A DNA stretch of 64,000 nt from Parasponia andersonii (lineage: Eukaryota > Streptophyta > Magnoliopsida > Rosales > Cannabaceae). Below, one piece after another: positions 44,611 to 57,027 of the stretch. Numbering within the stretch: the first letter of the stretch is position 1; every line of letters begins with the position of its first letter. The notes below the pieces were generated by a model. That model worked only from the letters and a program-made list of their open reading frames with translations, was not told where the DNA came from and did no database searches. Both the position numbers and the translations under genes were made by a program. The stretch covers positions 174,649 to 238,648 of the forward strand of contig JXTB01000475.1 of the NCBI GenBank assembly GCA_002914805.1, written 5' to 3'.

Positions 44611-47600
44611 GCGTTGTAGGGGTGAAAATGAAAGGAAAAGAAAATAAGAAGGTCAAGAAAGTAATTTCATTCATCCAAAGAAGAAGAAGAAGAAAGATGA
44701 CTTGTTATGAAGATGAAGCTGCCTTTTCTGCTTCTCTTTGTTTTTTTAACATCTTTTCTTATTCTCTCTTGGGTCTTGATCTTTTGGGTATTTTCTCATT
44801 TTATTTATTTGTTCTTTTTGGGGAGAGCTAGAGCCTAAATGGTTTTTTAATGACTTTTCTTTTTTTCTTTTTTCTAACTTTTGAAAAACCCATTAGGAAA
44901 TTTTTAATGGGTTTTGCAATTTGTATAAAAATGTTTGATGTAAAATTTTCCTCACTGAGGTTTGGATATGATATTATTACCCTGTGAGAGAAATTAATGC
45001 CAAGTGAAAAATGCAAGATGGGTTTATTTATTTCCGTATTGTCTATTTTAAGTACTTAACTATAAGTTATTACAAGTTACACGAATCTCTCTCTCTTTTT
45101 CTTTTGCATGTATTTAAATTAGCCCTAGCTAATTGAGATCTGTGCATGGGTATTGGAGTTGAATTAAAATAAGATAAAATAAAAGTTAAAAACAATAACA
45201 ATAAAAAAGAAGAAAAGGTAGGATGATCTTTTGACTCAAATCAAATCAAGAGCATCTAAAGACTAAGAATACTTTGAAACAAAGTTTACCCAAAAACAAA
45301 TCCAGATGCCTTGTCAGGGAATGTGGGGTACATACAAGTGTACGGATCACAGGTTACCATATCAGATTATGAGTTTAAACGTGGACTCTGGTCAAGTTGC
45401 TTTTAAAATTAAAATTAGTTTTTTCCAAAAATAATATTAATAACAATAATGAAAGACTAATTTATTATCTCAAAAAAAAAAAGCAAAAGAAAGACTAATT
45501 TATCTCCATTGGAATATTGATCTGAAAACCGCTATATGATTTTGGTCATTTTTTTTATTTTCAATAAATGTTGTTTTTAATGATGTGGTATGTGTACCAT
45601 ATGACTGGTCATTATGGTAGTACGTACACTTACCTCCCTTTTGTTGAGAACTTGACATTTATTGGTTTTGAATTGAAAACAATTAATTATTTTCATGTTA
45701 TTATTACATTTTTTGTTTTGTGTTGAGAAGAATATATAGTTGATAATTGCTGGTAACATAGTAGTTTACATCTTAACTTAGTAACATAATAGTTGGCAAA
45801 ATACATATGACGCTCACATGCTATAACATTGTCATATACAACTAGATACAAGCAAAGGTGCTCATCACCACTTACGACACATATTAATGTATAAGTATGA
45901 ATATATTGTATTCAACTTGATGTATATTGCTTACGTTATTAATTGAGTAATATAATCTTGTATATCGTTATATATTTTAAACAGTTAAGACCTTAAGACA
46001 TGGATATATATATATATATATATATGTTAGGAATATGCCTAAATTACTCACAAAATTTATAGACACCAACATGATATATATTTTAATCACTAATCTACAT
46101 AGTATGGTCTTACTTTAAAAGAAAAAATGTAGATAGTTAAAATATATGTCATGTCAATGTGTACGAATTTTGTGTGTAATTTATTTGTCCCTTTCGTTAC
46201 TCTATGCGTAAATATTTTGCAAAGATCTAGTTGTTTCAGTGCTACATGTGTCTTTTCTTATTATTAACTCATATTAATATCATTCACCAGTATCATTTTA
46301 CATTAATTGTCATCTTCGATCTTTAACGGCCTGGATCGTCACATGTATGGTCGCCCATTGATTAAATTCTGAGTACTTCATTTTCTTTCACTTACCATTA
46401 TTTCTGAAGGGTGAGGATATAGCTGGAAACTTCAATGTCAATACACGTTAGATGATTTATTAATTTCTACAATTATACAATTAAATAAAAGACATGATTC
46501 ATTTGTGAGTTAAACCAAAAAAAATGCTAAGATTTGTTATTAGTATTGTGATTAATTCCATATATAGTCGACCATAAATTAACTTAGCCTTATTAGTAAC
46601 TGCATCATACCTCCAATGTTATAATTATATATTTTTCTATTGAATTGGAGCTAGATAAATAATATATATTGAATATTTTTTTATATAAATAGGATGTACT
46701 TTATGCATATGTATTATTTGTCTTTTCAGTACCACTCTTTAATTTTCTGTTCCTGCACCTTAACTAAAATTTGGCCAAAACCAAACTTAATTATTATGGT
46801 TTGCTAGCCATATATATATTAATTTCAAATTATAAATACTAATATTTATAGTGCTGTTATAGGTGTAACCCTATCGGCCCCTTAAATGCCTTTGCATGGC
46901 CAGTTGCATTTGTTTGCATGGGTCTCCTTACTTGTCCTTAGCTATAGCCTAGTGACGATCGAGTTTATCATGATGATCATGATCAATATTGCACTCATTC
47001 AGCGGTCTATAGGAGCTTACGCTCCTGCTTTTGATTCTATTAGAGACATGTGACTCTAGATTGAATTGTAGGAAAAAGATATATCAGTTTCATCTTATCC
47101 TTTCCTCATATATGCATATATAAGCTATTCTTTGAAAGCTTTTAGAATCAATGGTCCACTATTTCGTGTGGTCCCTGGTCAACTTAAATAATTCATATAA
47201 TTAAAAGAAAATTCGTCTAATAAATTAATTAAAAAATTTTAATATGTAGCATAAATTTTTGGTGTATATATGCATGTCCTTGCCAATTTTTTATAAATTA
47301 AATGATTCTATCTGCATGAAAAACTATAGGGTCAACTACCCGACAAAAAAAAAAACATTAGAACCATAAAATATATTAGCATTTTTTTAATTAATTATTA
47401 CCATTCCGTGATATAAGTTGCACTGTATTATATATTTGTCACCTGTGTTTAAATAAATATGTAGTTAAAAAGGAAGACGAAAAGGCTCGGCGAAAACACG
47501 CACCCCCATGGGATAGTCGCACTAAAACGAACCATAATAAAATTTTGTGGATATCATCCTTTTGCCTCCATTTTACTTTTCTATTAGTATTTTTCAAAAT

Positions 47601-48215
47601 TTCTTTTTTAGGAGTAAAAAAATTATATTTTTAACAATTTTTGGAGAGAGAAAAAATATTCATTCCGAAAATGCCTTTATGTGATACAAAATTATGTGAT
47701 CATCTGTCACAATTTTTTGACAACTTATCATCTCAATTTTTTTCAATGAATTTTGTTTTTAGAATAAGAAATTTTGTTTTCTATTATTTACTAACTTCAA
47801 AGTAAGTATGATTTGTGTGCCTCGTGGTCACAATTTTGAAATTCAAGATCATAGTATGTTTTACATCGTTACATACATTATGAGATTTTATTATCGTAAT
47901 TTATACAATTTTAACTTGTTATCGTGATTTATGACTCCTAGTGATAAAATTTGTGCTAACATTACAACAGGAAAATAAATATTATTTTTTATCAGCCAAC
48001 AATACCATATTAAAATTTGTCTAATATAAATTTAATTAGAAAAATCATGACATTTTCTCTATTAGTAGTTAATACATGTGATACTAACAGTTACATAATT
48101 CATAACAATCATAATATTTGTACCATGTAACCCTGACTTGTGACCACTAATCACAAATTTTGTGTCAGCCTTACAAAAGCAAAATAAACATTCACATTAA
48201 ATAACAAATTCAATC

Positions 48216-48219
<4 letters not shown>
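44611..48219. other. Intergenic DNA right of the SAUR50-like gene
   Basis: The first ~350 bases are the 3' region of the SAUR50-like gene (T-rich, with GAAGAAGAAGAAG). The rest is AT-rich with no convincing ORF. It holds TA runs near 46006-46024 and a small palindrome AGGAGCTTACGCTCCT at 47011-47026. Confidence 0.5.

Positions 48220-48258
<39 letters not shown>
48220..48258. repeat. (TA)n microsatellite
   Basis: About 19 TA units followed by GTGTGTG. Confidence 0.95.
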
Positions 48259-48265
<7 letters not shown>

Positions 48266-48369
48266 ATATCAACATATATAATTCATAACAATCATAATTT
48301 TATGCAATGAAACCTGATTTGTGGCTGCTAGTCACAATATTTATATTTGTTTTATAAAAATTGTCATGA

Positions 48370-48660
48370 TTTGTGACGATCCAACATACAGAAAACTGTC
48401 ATTGTCATAAATCAATCTAATACACACAAAAATAAATCCCAAGATTCATTTGTAATCACAAATTCCGTCCTAACTTATTCAAAAAATATACAAAATTACA
48501 CTTTTCTCTTGATCTCTGCCATTCCTCGGCACAATTTGTGATGACCTATCACACAGAAGACTGTCATTGTCACAAATCATTCTGACACACACAAAAATTA
48601 GTCTCAAAATCTATTTATAGTCACAAATTTAGTCTAAAATTATTTAAAAATACACAACAT
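48370..48660. repeat. Diverged ~130-bp direct duplicate with CACAAAT words
   Basis: 48370-48497 and 48532-48660 align: TTTGTGAYGA, ACTGTCATTGTCA, AAATCA, ACACACAAAAAT and AATCACAAATT in order. Similar GTCACAAATTTT-type words recur from 47690 on. This resembles the subterminal repeats of a DNA transposon, but I find no termini or transposase. Confidence 0.5.
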
Positions 48661-49784
48661 TCAAATCATTGATTATTATATACTAAAATATTCAATTCTT
48701 AACACAAACATAGGCCATCAACAAGAAACGACTTCATTCAGATAGCTCATCAAATATGTGGAATTCATTACAATACTATAAAGTGAAAAAAATGACATTC
48801 AAGTAATTTATCAAGTAGAAGATAGATAAAGTATAATAAAGACTTAAAAACCAATGAAAAAAAAGTAGTCAAACCTTTTTCTTCCGAAACTTGCGAGGAA
48901 GTTCTTGGTAGCCACTCGAGCTAAAGCAGAGATGTACACGGCTCGAGATGGATGTATCAATAGAGATCTTGTAGTTGGAGCTAAAGATGTAGGCATGCCC
49001 ACTCGAGCTAGTGGCCGAAGTCGAGACCTCAGGGGCAGCAGTTGTCATCTTGGTTGGTGGCCTTTAGAACCAAGTCAACTCAGTAAGTTCGCGGGGGTAG
49101 TAGAGAGAAAGAAGCATCAAAGAGGGTAAAGGTGGGTTGAGCTTGTTCAGCTTATGAGGGTCAAGTGGTTGGGCTACGCGATAGCTAGGATGGCAATAAA
49201 GGAGAATGAGCAGTTTAAGTTTAGGTTGAAAGAGAAGAGTTTGGCATTGGGTAGTGGGTACTTTTAGCTAGGAGGATATTTTGGTATTTTGGCTCCTCTT
49301 AGACTCCTAGAAAAAAAATTTTAAGAATCACTCATAGAAAAGTAAAAATAGAGCAAAAGACTCCTAGTTGCCTTAATTTTCCCATTAATACAATATATCT
49401 AGATGTATACACAAGGATATATTTTGTAAAATAAATTCTTTTTATAATGTATTTTGGAAAATAGACCATTTTGTTACTTAATCACGTTTTTGACCAAAAT
49501 TTTGCCAAATGACGTGACCTGAAAATATTGGCCTTACGTATTTTCACTTAACATTACTTTTGCTAAATAAAAATATAATTAATTAGTAAAAATGTAAATA
49601 CTATTACCTACTTTGGGACTGAGAGTGAAGAGCAAAAGAAAAATTCTCACCAATGAGTTAGCATGATTGATCTTGTTTGTTGTTCTCTCTTTAATGACCC
49701 CATAAATTGGCCATTTTGTTTTTTGAGATGATAAATTAGCATAATTACAAAACTATATGTTATATATGGGTTATAATTCAGTAG
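48661..49784. other. Intergenic, with one GC-richer patch
   Basis: 48890-49260 is richer in GC and contains a 74-codon open stretch (48905-49129) of unusual composition with repeated ACTCGAGCTA words. I recognise no protein. The rest is AT-rich. Confidence 0.35.
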
Positions 49785-50032
49785 ATATATATATATATAT
49801 ATGTAATCCATTTATAGGTATTTTTTTTACTATTGGATCATTATCTAACGATTAATATTATCTGAATAGTTAAAAGAAATAATAACAATAATAAATACGC
49901 ATTATTTAATATTTTTCTATTTTTATTTTTTGTCATAAAAAACGTGTGTAATGAATTTTATAGGATAAAATAATACATCTAGATAGATAAAAAAAAAATA
50001 TAATATATCTAATGGATTAGTGCCCGTTATAT
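49785..50032. mobile_element. MITE family 1, complete copy, inserted in TA repeat
   Basis: Left end TAATCCATTTATAGGTATTT at about 49804 and right end, read on the other strand, CGGGCACTAATCCATTAG at 50026 form imperfect inverted ends. (TA)n tracts flank both sides (49785-49801 and 50027-50036). The interior has GGATCATTATCTAA, as in the copy at 41944. About 220 bp, no coding capacity. Confidence 0.65.
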
Positions 50033-50099
50033 ATATACAAAACTATATGTGTAAAAACTCAGATTTTAAAAGGATAATTTAGAGATTTTACTAATTTTC

Positions 50100-51570
50100 A
50101 GATTAAATAAGAAGGGAACTTATTTGCAAAAGTTTTAGAAATAGGAACTAAAATGCAAGGGCTTTGAAAAATAAGGGACCAAAGTGCAAGTTTGAAAATT
50201 TGCACAACACTTTTTTACCAAGACTCATGTCATCCAACACTTCACTTTTTTCCTCTCCTTTCTCTTTCTTCCCTCCTGAGCTTACTCTTCCTTCAACGGT
50301 CGAAAATGGCAAAAAGCGGCTACACTCCGTCGACCACCCTCTGTCTAACGTCGGCACGTGCTACCACACAACATCCACTCCTCATGCCATTAGTAGCCAC
50401 CAACTGGAGTTTTACAGCTACAGGAGCCACCATTCATCGGGAAGCGCAACTTTGACCATGAGAGTTTTTGAATTTTTGGCGAGTTTTTTGACTATTTTGT
50501 ATTTTTAGACTCGTTAGATTCATCTCGTCGAAAGAAATCTTTAGATATATATTTCATGACCCCATTTTACTAAGATTAAACATTGTCATTAATAAGTAGT
50601 TTAAGCTTTGATATTCAAGATTTGACTTTTTGATCGGACTGTTAGATCGTGTTTTTAATGTCATTTTTTGAATGTACTCGTGAAAATAGTGAAGATTAAT
50701 ATATATTAAATATGTTTCATAATCGGTATGAAAAATGATATTGAACAACTTAGATTTTACCTTATTTTATATGCCACAAGTCCAGTTTTGGCCCAGACCT
50801 GAATTAAACGAATTATATGTTTCACTTAGCTATTTTGGGTACTATGAATACAATAAAGAAGCCCGCTTATTGATTTGAAGCTCCGTTAAAAAATTAATTT
50901 TTTCTAAAAGAGCGATCGAGGGTTTAAAATTGGTTCCTGACCCTTCGAATGACTGTTCAATGACATCTTGAGATTCCAATAACGTGATATCGTTATTTTA
51001 GTGAGGTAGGGATTTAGTTATCTCTATTTTATACTATTTTGAATAAAACTTACTTTATGTTACATATGATAACAAACATGATTTTAGAACTATTTTAAAT
51101 ATCTATAATGGAATTGGATTGTATGATATATATTGGATTGCTTTGGGACTTTTATGAGTGTATGTTATTTTAGATATGATAAAATAAGGTCGTTATGTTG
51201 CTCATTTTTTTATAAAATTTAATTAACCATTTTATTAAAAATGAAAGCATCATTTGAACTTAAATTACTATATAGTTATTTCTACACATTAGTTCAAAGT
51301 ATATGTATCATAGGATCACACATGAATACTAGGTAAGTATCATAGGATTTTACAATGTGGTGCGACGGCCTCATCTATAGAAAGACATAAGTAATGCAAT
51401 TGTCCTTTTTGGTTTGGTATGCGACACATGAGTGTCCCTTCCGAGTATGGGTTAGATGTCAAACAGGTTATATGGTACATGTAGTACCAACATCTTGGTT
51501 TCTATTGATGAGAGATGGTATACTCATGGGTATGAGTGAATTTGTGTTATGTGTTCGTGGACTAATTAAT
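50100..51570 (+). mobile_element. Truncated LTR related to the Tekay/Del type
   Basis: In the plus orientation it has the plan of the chromovirus LTR: AGGGACCAAAGTGCAAG, a coding-like GC-richer stretch, TTTGACTTTTTGATCGGAC with TGTTAGATCGTGTTT, ATGTTTCATAATCGG, GTGAGGTAGGGATT and TACAATGTGGTGCGACGGCC. The same order is seen in the reverse complement of 204-2392 but with strong divergence. No CACGACCC end is visible, so it is truncated or a distant family. Limits are approximate. Confidence 0.55.
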
Positions 51571-51586
51571 TTTTAGATATCGTACT

Positions 51587-51587
<1 letters not shown>

Positions 51588-51632
<45 letters not shown>
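51588..51632. repeat. (TA)n(TG)n microsatellite
   Basis: TATATATA followed by about 11 TG units and TATATATA. Confidence 0.9.
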
Positions 51633-51634
<2 letters not shown>

Positions 51635-52167
51635 TTCTCAGCTTTGGAAATTGTTGTATGTATGTATATATATAGTTTTACAAAAATATTTTAAATTAAA
51701 CTAACCAAGCAGAGACTCTATCACTAAAAAAAGTTTTAAATGAGCTAACAGTTTTTCCACTAAGTTTTCGAGTTCGCCTCCTTACTTTCCTCCCTTCATG
51801 TGATTGTTCATTTGATATAATTTTCTCAATGGCTAGGTAAGCCGCTTGGCTTATGCTTGCAGTTCTATTCCTCTTCGATTGATTTCTATTCTTTCTTCAT
51901 GTCTAACTGTTTTACTAAATTTATTGTTTATGCTAAGTGAATATATAAAGATGTCTTTACTACTATTTGAAGATTTAGTGTATAAATTGGACACTATGGT
52001 TCCTAAGGAGTATATTTTTAAAATTTTAAGTACTTGGAATTATGACCAACTCTATAAATTAATTTTTGGATATTTGGACTCAAGATTTGCAAAATTCATT
52101 TAATCTACACTAAAGTTATATTAAACCAAATTTTTAAACGACTTAACTATATCTTTTTGAACCTTAA

Positions 52168-52227
52168 TCGATGTTTCTTCCTTGATAAACTAAAAAATCG
52201 ATGTTTCTTCCTTGATAAACTAAAAAA
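52168..52227. repeat. Perfect 30-bp tandem duplication
   Basis: Two identical adjacent 30-bp units beginning TCGATGTTTCTTCCTTG (52168-52197 and 52198-52227). Confidence 0.95.
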
Positions 52228-54033
52228 GAGATCTTCTTTTTATATATAGAATTTCTAATGATTTAAGGGTTATAATATAAATTGCAAGTACTTAGTTTCT
52301 TTTGAATTTTACAAATTTTTTATTTATTTTTATTTATACTCAAAATTACTAAAAGTCACAATTTTAGATTTCTAGTCGTGATAATATATACATCTATTGA
52401 AAATGTTATTTAAAACTTGAATGGGATGCCTATACGATTCAATTTCAGACATTAGATCAAATTAAAATCAATTTAAATTAACTTTTGGTGCACATTAAAA
52501 CTTTTTAAAAAAGATTTGATAGTCTATAGCACATGATCTCTAGATTCATGCTTCACTATTAGCTTGACTCTGCTAGCATCCTTAAACACATCACAACTCT
52601 CTAATTAAATAACTAATTTTGTTGTTACTAATAGAAGGTTGAGATTAAAAAACACCATGCGTGATATATTTGACTATAGCGCTACTATTCATAAGCTTTT
52701 TGTTGGTATCGTCTATTTATTCTTATCTTATAGAGATAATAAAACGAGAAGCATAGGAGGGAAAGGCTGCCTTTGGTTATGAAATAAGAACTGGTCCTCT
52801 ATTTATTTATTTATTTTTTGATAATTTGGTCCTCTTTATTATAAATGCATCTTCCTCTCTTTTCTTTACAGCCACGAAAGTGTTCTGACAGACACAACCC
52901 CACAGCGCTTTACCATAAAACTTATCTCCAACTCCTTTGAAGAGTACCCAGAAGAATATCTTCTTTTCTGCTTACCCCAAATCCACAAAAAAATTTCCTC
53001 GTCAGAAAAAGAAGGAAAAAAAAAAAACAAAAGAGCAAATATCTCTTTCCCACTAGTACTACTATTGGCATTTACTTAATTCTTTAATGTTCCTATCTGT
53101 CCCTCATGGGTCTATTTTGTCTCACCGAACCAAAACTATAAATATTTACCAAAAAAAAAAAAAACCCCAAAACTATAAAGAAATAATAAATTCGAACCCA
53201 TGATGCTCATTCCACTTTTCGTGAATTACAAAATTAACCACCTAAATTCATAATGAGATATTGTATAAAGAACATATTTCTTTAGCTGTTTTTTAGTTAC
53301 TTATATAGGCGATATATACTATATTGATGTGTTTATATTTTGAATATTAATTCAACATTTATTTAATTATAATGTTTATTATATACATATATATTATATA
53401 TACTTGATTAGTTACAGAAAGTGCATTTCAAAATATAGGTAAACACAACTATCTATGATGTTGAGGTTGGGATTAAAATCCTCACTCTCCTCGATTAATG
53501 AATGTAGTTATAAAGATTACTTTGCGAAAATATGAATAACGGCATAAAATCGTAAATTAATTACTGGTAACGAAATAATGTCTATCAGCCAAGATTAATT
53601 AAATGCACATATAGGGGTATCATTGAAGTCTTATACTCATGAAAAAAAAAAAAAATCACTTTTGGTCTTAATAAAATTTGTGTCTAAAAGTGAAAAATCT
53701 ATGACTAAACATATATTATTATCATTATATCATAATCAAAAAATGTGGTTGAAAGTTTTAATTACAAAAAATATAATTTATTATGACTAAAAGTAACATT
53801 TTTTGTGACTAAAGATACTTTTAGTCATAACAAATTTGATTACTATTATGTAGAAGGTTGTGTCTTAAAATATAATAAGTGACGATTTAGGACTAAATAT
53901 TATCTTTTAGATATATGAAATTTTTAACTGTAATTACATGTCACTTTTAATACAACAATTTATTCCGACTAAAAATTAGAGTTATATTATGGGGCACTAC
54001 TGACATCGAACATTACATAAAATACATACATTT
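52228..54033. other. Intergenic, AT-rich
   Basis: No gene seen. 53660-53900 holds repeated words GACTAAAAGT, TTTTGTGACTAAAG and TTTTAGTCATAA in both orientations, again like subterminal repeats of a DNA transposon without visible ends. Confidence 0.45.
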
Positions 54034-54125
54034 TTATTATTGGACGATCATAATCAATAAACTAAATCTTACATAAATCTTATTATTAGACGATTACAAT
54101 CAATAAACTAGATCTTACATAAATT
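54034..54125. repeat. 46-bp tandem duplication
   Basis: 54034-54079 and 54080-54125 share TTATTATT-GACGAT, CAATCAATAAACTA and ATCTTACATAAAT with a few differences. Confidence 0.85.
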
Positions 54126-54172
54126 TTATCTGAAATGTAATTATAATCAGTTTATATAACAGACTAAGGCAC

Positions 54173-54191
54173 CACGTGGAAGCATCACGTG
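54173..54191. promoter_or_regulatory. Pair of G-boxes
   Basis: CACGTG at 54173-54178 and 54186-54191, 13 bases apart, the first inside CCACGTGG. No gene start is visible nearby, so a role is unproven. Confidence 0.35.
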
Positions 54192-55585
54192 GTACCCTTT
54201 ATAGCATTACTCCAAAAGTTGCTACTAAATAGTTAATTTTTTTTCTTTTTATAGTGACTTCCAATATGTAGAGAGGAGAATATTTAAACCAAATAACTTC
54301 TTTTTTCTTTTCTTTTGAATCTCTCTTAGGAATTTCATTATCATTACATTCCATTTTTTTTCTTCAATTTTTGTTGATAATATATATCACTTATACATAC
54401 AAAGATGAAGTCTTAGATACGACGAATTTTTAGATCTGATGAGCTTGAACTATGTTTTATCTGCTTAACTTCATATAATTATATTCAGAGCATGTGACGG
54501 ACTCCCAAAAACCCCATAGCCCTGCATGCCAGAATTTATTGATGTCTTCTCTATGGTCCCCAGAATTTCTATTCGGGCGAGTTTAGTCATTCTTGCATTT
54601 ATGTACGGCATTTATAGTTAGATTAATTTCAGACTTTCGGTAAATAATGTAAGCAATATTAATTTGTATCTCGTTACAAAATTGATCACGTGCATATATA
54701 TTAAACTAACAAAATTTCTCATGTTGTATTTCTCTAATAATGTAAATTCAATGTATTACGCGATATTGATGATAAATTCGTCATGATCTGAACTAATTTC
54801 ATTATGTATTCAGGTATTAGCTACATCTAGATTGGTCAATCAACTAAAATCATTTTCTAAAGTCTATATGATTACGCCTCCAAGACCTTGTGTAAGCGCG
54901 GAGAGCATAATAGAATACATACGAATAAAAGCCAAACATTATTTGCACCTCCACCTTTGTATAAATATTAATTATTAGCTTAAACCTTCTTTAGGATATC
55001 TAAGAAAGTCAACCACGGCTATATATAATCAATTGCATAGTGGAATTTTGTTGACCTGTGTACATGTCTAGCGCGATTAATTAAAACCTCTAGTCAATGA
55101 CAGTTGTGTCTTAGTGATCAAGCAATATAAGCTTCATTAACAAAGGGAAAAGTGCTAATTTTAAATTGTTTAGTTAACAATATTATGTTACTAACATTAA
55201 TTAAACTATTTTTTTTTACTTAAAATAACATTCTGAATATTTTAATATTATTAGTGTTGCCAAGTTGAATAAATTTTAAGCGATTGTATATTTATATCCT
55301 ATCCAATAAATTACAATGAATAAAAATGTTTCAGATACATAATATGGTCCCCACTCAAATGTTTTTTTTTTTAATTGATGGATACAATTTTTTCCCTCTA
55401 ATTTGGTGATCCTCATTAATTTTTTTTTTACAACTATGTCCCCAGAATATAAAATATGAATTATCACATTTATTTCACCTTAGAACACACTTATTCATTT
55501 TTCACAAGTATCCTAAATCCTTTTTTATGATCTATACAGGAAAGAGAAACGAATGAGAGTAGGAAATTGAAGATATATATAAAAG

Positions 55586-55614
55586 AAGAGAGAGAGAGAG
55601 AGAGAGAGAGAGAA
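55586..55614. repeat. (GA)n microsatellite
   Basis: About 14 AG units. Confidence 0.95.
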
Positions 55615-56975
55615 TCAGATTTTTTTAAAATTTTATTTTATAGAAATAATCCTTCGAAATATGCTCTATAATGTATTTCTTGTTATTTACATTAATATGA
55701 ATCAGCCCCTACACTCGGGGTTATGATGAAATTTCGAAATAGTAAAATTAGAAGGAAAGTGGTTACTGTCTTTTAACTTCAATGCAAGACAAAAAGATGG
55801 AGAGATTTGAAATCAAGATAAGGGGGTTAGGGTTAGTTCACACAGTTGGCGATACATGTTATTTCTGCATCTTTTGTCTCCATTGTCCCACACATAACAT
55901 CATACACATAATTCATTGAAATTTCGGGGAAGGAGCTAGCTTTTTCTATTCATATAATGGTTCTCAAATCCTACGTTTGCTCCCTAATTTCATGCGAATT
56001 AATGGATGTGAGATCTTATTATAGACGAGTTTGATCATGTAACATGTATATCTTATTTTTCAGCTATAGTGTAGCAACTATAAATTAATGTGGTTTTTAT
56101 ATGTGTACGGAAATAAAGGGGGCCCAAGGGTTTATTTATTAAGAGAAATCAGAACTATGGCTAAACAAAATATAGTGATAATTAAATAAGACAAAATAAA
56201 ACAGCTGTGTCAATTTTGGTATATAAGATAGCATATATTAGATAAACAGTATCATGACATGGAAACAGCTTCGGTTGTAAGTGAATGTACGTACGTAGCA
56301 AAGCACATCCATAATTTAATTTCTACTTTATTGTGCCGTTATTCCATTTTTTGGAATATTCTGTTCTATCCTATTACATTTTTCTCCCCGAGTACCGATG
56401 TTATACTAACTTAATATAACATTAATCACGCAAAGACTTTTTTTTGCAAAGACTTTTTTTTTTTTCTTTTTCTTCTTTTCTCTAAAAGCCTACAAATAAT
56501 GATCAAATAGTACTAAAGCCTCTACAGACCAATGGTTCTATCCACAGGGAATATGTTGTAAAACCCATAGCACTAAGAACATGTATAGTATTGATCTAAA
56601 TTCTAGAGTAAATTTAAAACGAATCGTACACACATAAGAAAATAAAAAATACAAATATTTAACGTTGTTTAACTAGTTATAAAATATAACCAACGTTCAT
56701 AACAGATTATTAGTAAGCATTCCAGTAAAAAAAGAACTATTTGTACTCTATAATTTCTGTCTATCCCAAAGTCCATAATTATATTCTACAGTTTTCAATA
56801 ACCCAAAAACTCCAAAAACACATAATTGTTTCCCACTTTTAGCTTTTACTCTCCTGGAAACCGGAAGAGTCTCTCTCACCAATATTAAATTATTGCTACT
56901 TCTGCTCTCTCAAGCTTTTTTTTTTTTTTTTTTTTCCAAATTTGACGAATATAATGCCTGTTTATAAAGTTTCAT

Positions 56976-57027
56976 AATAAACTAGTCCGAATGGTAATTG
57001 GAATAAACTAGTCCGAATAGTAATAGG
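56976..57027. repeat. 26-bp tandem duplication
   Basis: AATAAACTAGTCCGAAT-GTAAT-GG occurs twice in a row, with two mismatches. Confidence 0.9.
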
